A stretch of 64,000 nt of DNA from M3007 sp033764075 (lineage in GTDB: Bacteria; Bacteroidota; Bacteroidia; Chitinophagales; Saprospiraceae), in contig JANRJH010000018.1 of NCBI GenBank assembly GCA_033764075.1, positions 124,001-188,000 on the forward strand, given 5' to 3'. Every line of letters starts with the position of its first letter. The stretch's first letter is position 1. The notes under the pieces were generated by a model. That model ran no database searches. It was not told the DNA's origin and saw nothing but the letters and a program-made list of their open reading frames with translations. The position numbers were made by a program, and so were the translations under genes. Below, in pieces: positions 60,510 to 64,000 of this stretch.

Positions 60510-60703
60510 ATGCCGGCGATTTTGTATAAACAAAAAGCTAGTGATTGTTTCGATAAGTGCAGCGATGGAAAAAATTAATGGCGGTTTTTTCCAAAAACCA
60601 ATGCACTTGTTTTGAATTGCAATTTGGTCAAAATAAAGTTATTTATTTTATTTTTTCAACTTAAATTTGTTTTTTAAAATTTTTGCAAAAAAGAAGAAAA
60701 AGT

Positions 60704-61675
60704 ATGGCAGAAGCACGGATAACCGCCATAGGTATGGCGGTACCTGAAACGAAAATTACCAACCGTTATTTTGAAAATATAGTGGACACCACGGAAGATT
60801 GGATCGTCTCCCGAACGGGCATTCAGGAGCGCTATCACGCGCGGCCCGATGAATTTTCCAGTGATTTGGCCGTGCGTGCCGTGGAAGACATGATCAGACG
60901 GTACGGGGTTTCCGTTCGCGATGTCGACCTGGTGATTGTCTCCACCGTCACACCGGATCAACCCATGCCTTCGGTCGCCTGCCGCCTGCAGCACCGATTG
61001 AACATGGGACCGGCCGGCGCCTTCGATGTATATGCCGCTTGTGCCGGTATGATGTACGCCATCAACATCGCCAAGGGAATGATCGCCGCCGGCTCGCACC
61101 AAAAAGTGCTGGTGGTGGGCAGCGAAACCCTGTCCAAGGTAACCGACTTTACCGACCGAACCTCCTGTGTTCTGTTTGGCGATGGCGCCGGCGCCATGCT
61201 CTTCGAAGCCGCCGAAAAAGGCAACGTGGGCAAAGGCATTACCGGCGCCGACGGATCGGGCGGCGCTGATTTGTATATTTCCGGTTACGCCGACGACATT
61301 GACGGACACCCGGTGGTGCACAACCGAAAAATTGTGCAAAACGGCCGAAAGGTTTTCAAATGGGCGGTGAACACCATGTCGGAAATGTTCGAAAAACTGC
61401 TCGTGCTCAACGATATGAAAAAGGAAGACCTCTCCTGGTTCGTTCCGCACAGCGCCAACATGCGCATTCTGGAGGCGATATGCGCTGAAACAGGTTTCCC
61501 GATGGAGCGCACCCTGGAAAGCCTGGTGAACTTCGGCAACACCTCCTCCGCGAGCATTCCACTGGCCATCTGCCAGGCGCTGGATCAATCGCGGATCAAA
61601 TCGGGGGACACCTTGCTACTGCTGGGCTTCGGTGGCGGACTCACCTATTCCGGTACCCTGATCCGCTGGATGTAA
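60704..61675 (+). CDS. fabH: beta-ketoacyl-ACP synthase III (FabH)
   Basis: About 323 residues from ATG 60704 (preceded by a GA-rich AAGAAGAAAAAG, the nearest thing to a ribosome-binding site here). The thiolase-fold catalytic triad is visible: Cys in YAACAGMM, His in VPHSANMRI and Asn in NFGNTSSAS. It condenses acetyl-CoA with malonyl-ACP to start fatty acid synthesis. Upstream frame starts (TTG at 60683) were rejected. Confidence 0.95.
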   Translation: MAEARITAIGMAVPETKITNRYFENIVDTTEDWIVSRTGIQERYHARPDEFSSDLAVRAVEDMIRRYGVSVRDVDLVIVSTVTPDQPMPSVACRLQHRLNMGPAGAFDVYAACAGMMYAINIAKGMIAAGSHQKVLVVGSETLSKVTDFTDRTSCVLFGDGAGAMLFEAAEKGNVGKGITGADGSGGADLYISGYADDIDGHPVVHNRKIVQNGRKVFKWAVNTMSEMFEKLLVLNDMKKEDLSWFVPHSANMRILEAICAETGFPMERTLESLVNFGNTSSASIPLAICQALDQSRIKSGDTLLLLGFGGGLTYSGTLIRWM

Positions 61676-61846
61676 CCCCATTGCATTTTTTATGGGTTGT
61701 ATAGTGCGTTTACACACGACCGTTGTCTTTTTCAATGGCCAGACGTGCTTTTTTACTGCTTAAATATTGACTTTTATCAAAAAAGCAATGAATTTCGTCA
61801 CCATGGGCGCTGATTTTCGCAATGGCAGATGAGGGTTCGGCATGGA

Positions 61847-61854
61847 TACCTTTG
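61847..61854 (+). promoter_or_regulatory. candidate -7 element of the MBL-rhodanese gene
   Basis: TACCTTTG, 47 bases before the ATG at 61902. It lies inside the upstream extension of the reading frame, which supports the internal ATG. No clear -33 element. Confidence 0.4.
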
Positions 61855-61901
61855 TGCAGGTTTTAAACATTCCCGATCGTTCACCAAAATTAAACAGTAC
61901 C

Positions 61902-63314
61902 ATGAAAGTAGAACAATTGTATACAGGCTGTCTGGCTGAAGCGGCCTATTATATCGAAAGCAACGGAGAGGCGGCCATTATTGATCCGTTGCGGGAAACC
62001 GCTCCTTATGTGGCGCGTGCACAGAAAGACGGGGCAAAGATTAAATACGTTTTGGAGACCCACTTCCATGCAGACTTTGTGAGCGGGCACATCGACCTGG
62101 CGAAAAAAACCGGCGCTACCATCGTTTTCGGGCCCACGGCGCAGCCCAACTTCCCGGCGTACGTGGCCAAGGACGGCGAGGAGATGAAAGTGGGCAACGT
62201 AACCATCAAAGTACTCCATACCCCCGGGCATACCATGGAAAGTTCAACCTTCCTGCTGAAGGATGAAAACGGAAAAGATTACGCCATTTTCACCGGCGAC
62301 ACCTTGTTTATCGGCGATGTTGGCCGGCCGGACCTGGCGGTCAAGACCGACCTAACGCGTGAAGACCTGGCCGGTCACCTGTTTGACTCCCTGCGCACCA
62401 AGATCATGACCCTCGCCGACGAAGTGATCGTTTACCCCGGACACGGCGCCGGCTCTGCCTGCGGCAAAAAAATGGCTAAAGAAACCGAGTCGACGGTTGG
62501 CCTGCAAAAACAGCTCAACTACGCGCTGCGCGCCGATATGACCCGCGACGAATTCATCCGGGAAGTAACCGAAGGGCTCGTTGATCCGCCCCAGTATTTC
62601 CCCAAAAATGCGGTCATGAACAAAATGGGCTACGACAGCTTCGATGAAGTGCTCGAACGCGGGGTTGTTCCCCTCAGTGTGGATGCTTTTGTCTCCACCG
62701 TGGAGTCGAACGACGCCATGATCCTCGACACCCGACACGAAAGCGAATTTGTGAAAGGATTCATCCCCGGCTCCATTTTTATCGGGCTCGACGGCCAGTT
62801 CGCCTCCTGGGTAGGCACCCTCATCACCGATCTGAAGCAGCCGCTGGTGCTGGTGACCGACCCGGGTCGCGAGGAAGAAGCCGTAACGCGCCTGTCGCGG
62901 GTGGGGTACGATTACACCCTCGGATACCTGGAGGGCGGCTTTAACGCCTGGAAAGCGGCGGGCAAAGACGTGGACACCATCCCGTCCATCAACGCCGACG
63001 CGTTTGCCGAAGCCCAACGCACAGGCAAAGAAACAGTGCTTGACGTGCGACGCAACAGCGAGTACAACACCGAACACGTGGTGGGCGCCCAAAACTTTCC
63101 GCTCGACTTCATCAACCGCAACATGACCGAAGTAGACCGCGACCGCCCTTACCTGCTCCATTGCGCAGGCGGTTACCGTTCCGTTATTGCCGCCTCCATA
63201 CTCAAGGCCCGCGGCTTCGACCGGCTGGTGAACGTGGCAGGTGGCTTCAAGGCCATCAAGGAAAGCGGCAAAGTGCCCATGACAGAATACGCTGAGCAGG
63301 TCACGGAATTGTAA
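61902..63314 (+). CDS. MBL-fold persulfide-dioxygenase-like protein with two rhodanese domains
   Basis: About 470 residues from ATG 61902. N-terminal ETHE1-like MBL domain: THFHADFVSGH, TPGHTMESS, IFTGDTLF and YPGHGAGS are the iron/zinc ligands. Two rhodanese domains follow. In the first the catalytic position reads VLVTDPG, with no Cys, so it is inactive; in the second LLHCAGGYRS has the active Cys. This architecture oxidises glutathione or CoA persulfide to sulfite and passes sulfane sulfur, so a role in sulfide detoxification is likely. Confidence 0.92.
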   Translation: MKVEQLYTGCLAEAAYYIESNGEAAIIDPLRETAPYVARAQKDGAKIKYVLETHFHADFVSGHIDLAKKTGATIVFGPTAQPNFPAYVAKDGEEMKVGNVTIKVLHTPGHTMESSTFLLKDENGKDYAIFTGDTLFIGDVGRPDLAVKTDLTREDLAGHLFDSLRTKIMTLADEVIVYPGHGAGSACGKKMAKETESTVGLQKQLNYALRADMTRDEFIREVTEGLVDPPQYFPKNAVMNKMGYDSFDEVLERGVVPLSVDAFVSTVESNDAMILDTRHESEFVKGFIPGSIFIGLDGQFASWVGTLITDLKQPLVLVTDPGREEEAVTRLSRVGYDYTLGYLEGGFNAWKAAGKDVDTIPSINADAFAEAQRTGKETVLDVRRNSEYNTEHVVGAQNFPLDFINRNMTEVDRDRPYLLHCAGGYRSVIAASILKARGFDRLVNVAGGFKAIKESGKVPMTEYAEQVTEL

Positions 63315-63341
63315 ACGAACCTGTATTGTCTCCCCATGCGC

Positions 63342-63378
63342 AAAACGGCTTCTTCCAACCCGGAAGGGGCCGTTTTTT
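63342..63378 (+). terminator. intrinsic terminator after the MBL-rhodanese gene
   Basis: Fifteen-base stem (63342-63356 with 63362-63376, two G-U pairs), five-base loop, followed by a T-run. It lies 28 bases after the stop. Confidence 0.8.
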
Positions 63379-63445
63379 GTGTGTCGGCCCGCGTTAATCA
63401 TTTGTCAACACGTCGCACCCGCCCTCCGGCAAATGGTTAAACATC

Positions 63446-63453
63446 TACCTTTG
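63446..63453 (+). promoter_or_regulatory. candidate -7 element of the DUF1573 gene
   Basis: TACCTTTG, 57 bases before the ATG at 63510. No clear -33 element. Confidence 0.35.
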
Positions 63454-63509
63454 CACCGTGTTTTAATGAACAAACAATCCAATCAATAACATTACACAAC
63501 ATACCCATC

Positions 63510-64000
63510 ATGGAAAAGAACAAACAAATTCGGATTGCACTGGTTGCCCTGCTGGCGCTGATGGCTGTCGGCTTTGCAGTCACCGGGTCTATGAACGGCT
63601 GGTTTGGTCAGTCGGAAGGCGAAAAAATCCGCAGCGCCGCCTCTACACTGGACGGCGCCAATGCCCTGGCAGACGCCAATCGCAGCGTGACCGTTGGTCA
63701 AAGCGATAATATGCCCGGCGCAAACGTGAATGCCCTGCCCATCCCCTCCGGCCCGACCACGACCATCCAGTACGAAAAAGATCGCTACGATTTCGGCACA
63801 GTTAAAGAGGGTGAAGTGGTTAAATACGCCTTTAAGTTCACCAATACCGGCAAAGAACCTCTGCTCATCAGCAATGCCAAGGGTTCTTGCGGCTGCACGG
63901 TGCCCACCTGGCCCAAAGAACCGGTTGCGCCCGGTGCCTCCGGCGAACTCGTCGTCGAATTCAACACCAAAGGCAAACCCGGCAGACAGTCCAAACGCGT
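63510..64000 (+). CDS. DUF1573 protein, N-terminal part (cut by window end)
   Basis: The frame from ATG 63510 is open to the window edge, giving 163 residues. A signal-anchor-like hydrophobic segment (residues ~8-24, QIRIALVALLALMAVGFAV) is followed by a low-complexity linker and then the DUF1573 Ig-like domain: YDFGTVKEGEVVKYAFKF, LISNAKGSCGCTVPTWP and VAPGASGELVVEFNTKG. The GSCGCTxP motif is the family signature. Exported or membrane-anchored; function unknown. Confidence 0.85.
   Translation, partial: MEKNKQIRIALVALLALMAVGFAVTGSMNGWFGQSEGEKIRSAASTLDGANALADANRSVTVGQSDNMPGANVNALPIPSGPTTTIQYEKDRYDFGTVKEGEVVKYAFKFTNTGKEPLLISNAKGSCGCTVPTWPKEPVAPGASGELVVEFNTKGKPGRQSKR

Noticed and set aside
1..64000. 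tRNA or rRNA genes, prophage or insertion sequences
   Set aside because: No cloverleaf with a T-loop signature, no rRNA segment, and no transposase, integrase or phage structural protein was recognised.

Overview
This window looks like chromosomal DNA of a Bacteroidota bacterium, most likely a Saprospiria-type lineage (Lewinella/Haliscomenobacter-like; this placement is inference). The grounds are: seven proteins with type IX secretion (T9SS) C-terminal sorting domains (six type A, one gliding-motility-type B), a TonB-dependent receptor, an alpha-2-macroglobulin of the large Bacteroidota type, a long NusB, few Shine-Dalgarno sites, and several TAnnTTTG promoter -7 elements. Coding DNA is moderately GC-rich and the gaps are AT-rich. 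No rRNA, tRNA, phage, transposon or CRISPR array was seen.

Layout. 1-8164: 3' part of an alpha-2-macroglobulin gene, a small lipoprotein, a BNR/sortilin-like secreted protein, a small lipoprotein-like protein and an SDR reductase. 8370-11288: a secreted CE7 esterase fused to FnIII, receptor-L/LRR and T9SS modules. 11314-14598: truC (probable non-AUG start) behind rplS, a YceI protein, a convergent gap filled with palindromic repeats, and an exported pirin. 14667-18765: a TMTC-like membrane/TPR protein, a small membrane protein, an aldo/keto reductase and a GT2 glycosyltransferase. 18931-20941: a three-gene cluster of coiled-coil and membrane proteins including a membrane-anchored PspA-like protein. 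21106-22416: a solitary cas6 and a lipoprotein. 22430-29082 (minus): nusB, then a tight acyl-CoA dehydrogenase / MBL hydrolase / rfaE1 / secreted-protein operon, then rarA. 29124-36181: DUF4403-like lipoprotein, sbcDC, and a type-B T9SS protein. 36256-40244: a metal-efflux operon (copA, HMA chaperone, unassigned polytopic protein, His-rich CDF). 40376-44100: Ca2+/Na+ exchanger, FAD oxidoreductase and LamG-type secreted protein. 44185-46674: TonB-dependent receptor under a TPP riboswitch. 46821-50328: double-PDZ T9SS protein, repeats, NadR-like kinase, an unknown protein and era. 50600-53163: dihydroorotase and an RNA m5C methyltransferase. 53265-56673: delta-60-repeat protein and a GH36 alpha-galactosidase. 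56692-64000: YqgE, fabD, an unknown protein, ilvE, phosphodiesterase, fabH, MBL-rhodanese sulfur protein and the start of a DUF1573 protein.

Much of the window is housekeeping (rplS, nusB, era, pyrC, fabD, fabH, ilvE, rarA, sbcCD) interleaved with secreted or surface proteins. The parts least explained by known biology are the PspA-like membrane/coiled-coil cluster, the solitary cas6 beside it, the dispersed palindrome family whose outer arms differ between copies yet stay self-complementary, and the unassigned membrane protein in the copper operon. The TPP riboswitch gives a specific prediction (thiamin or a precursor) for the otherwise anonymous TonB receptor.
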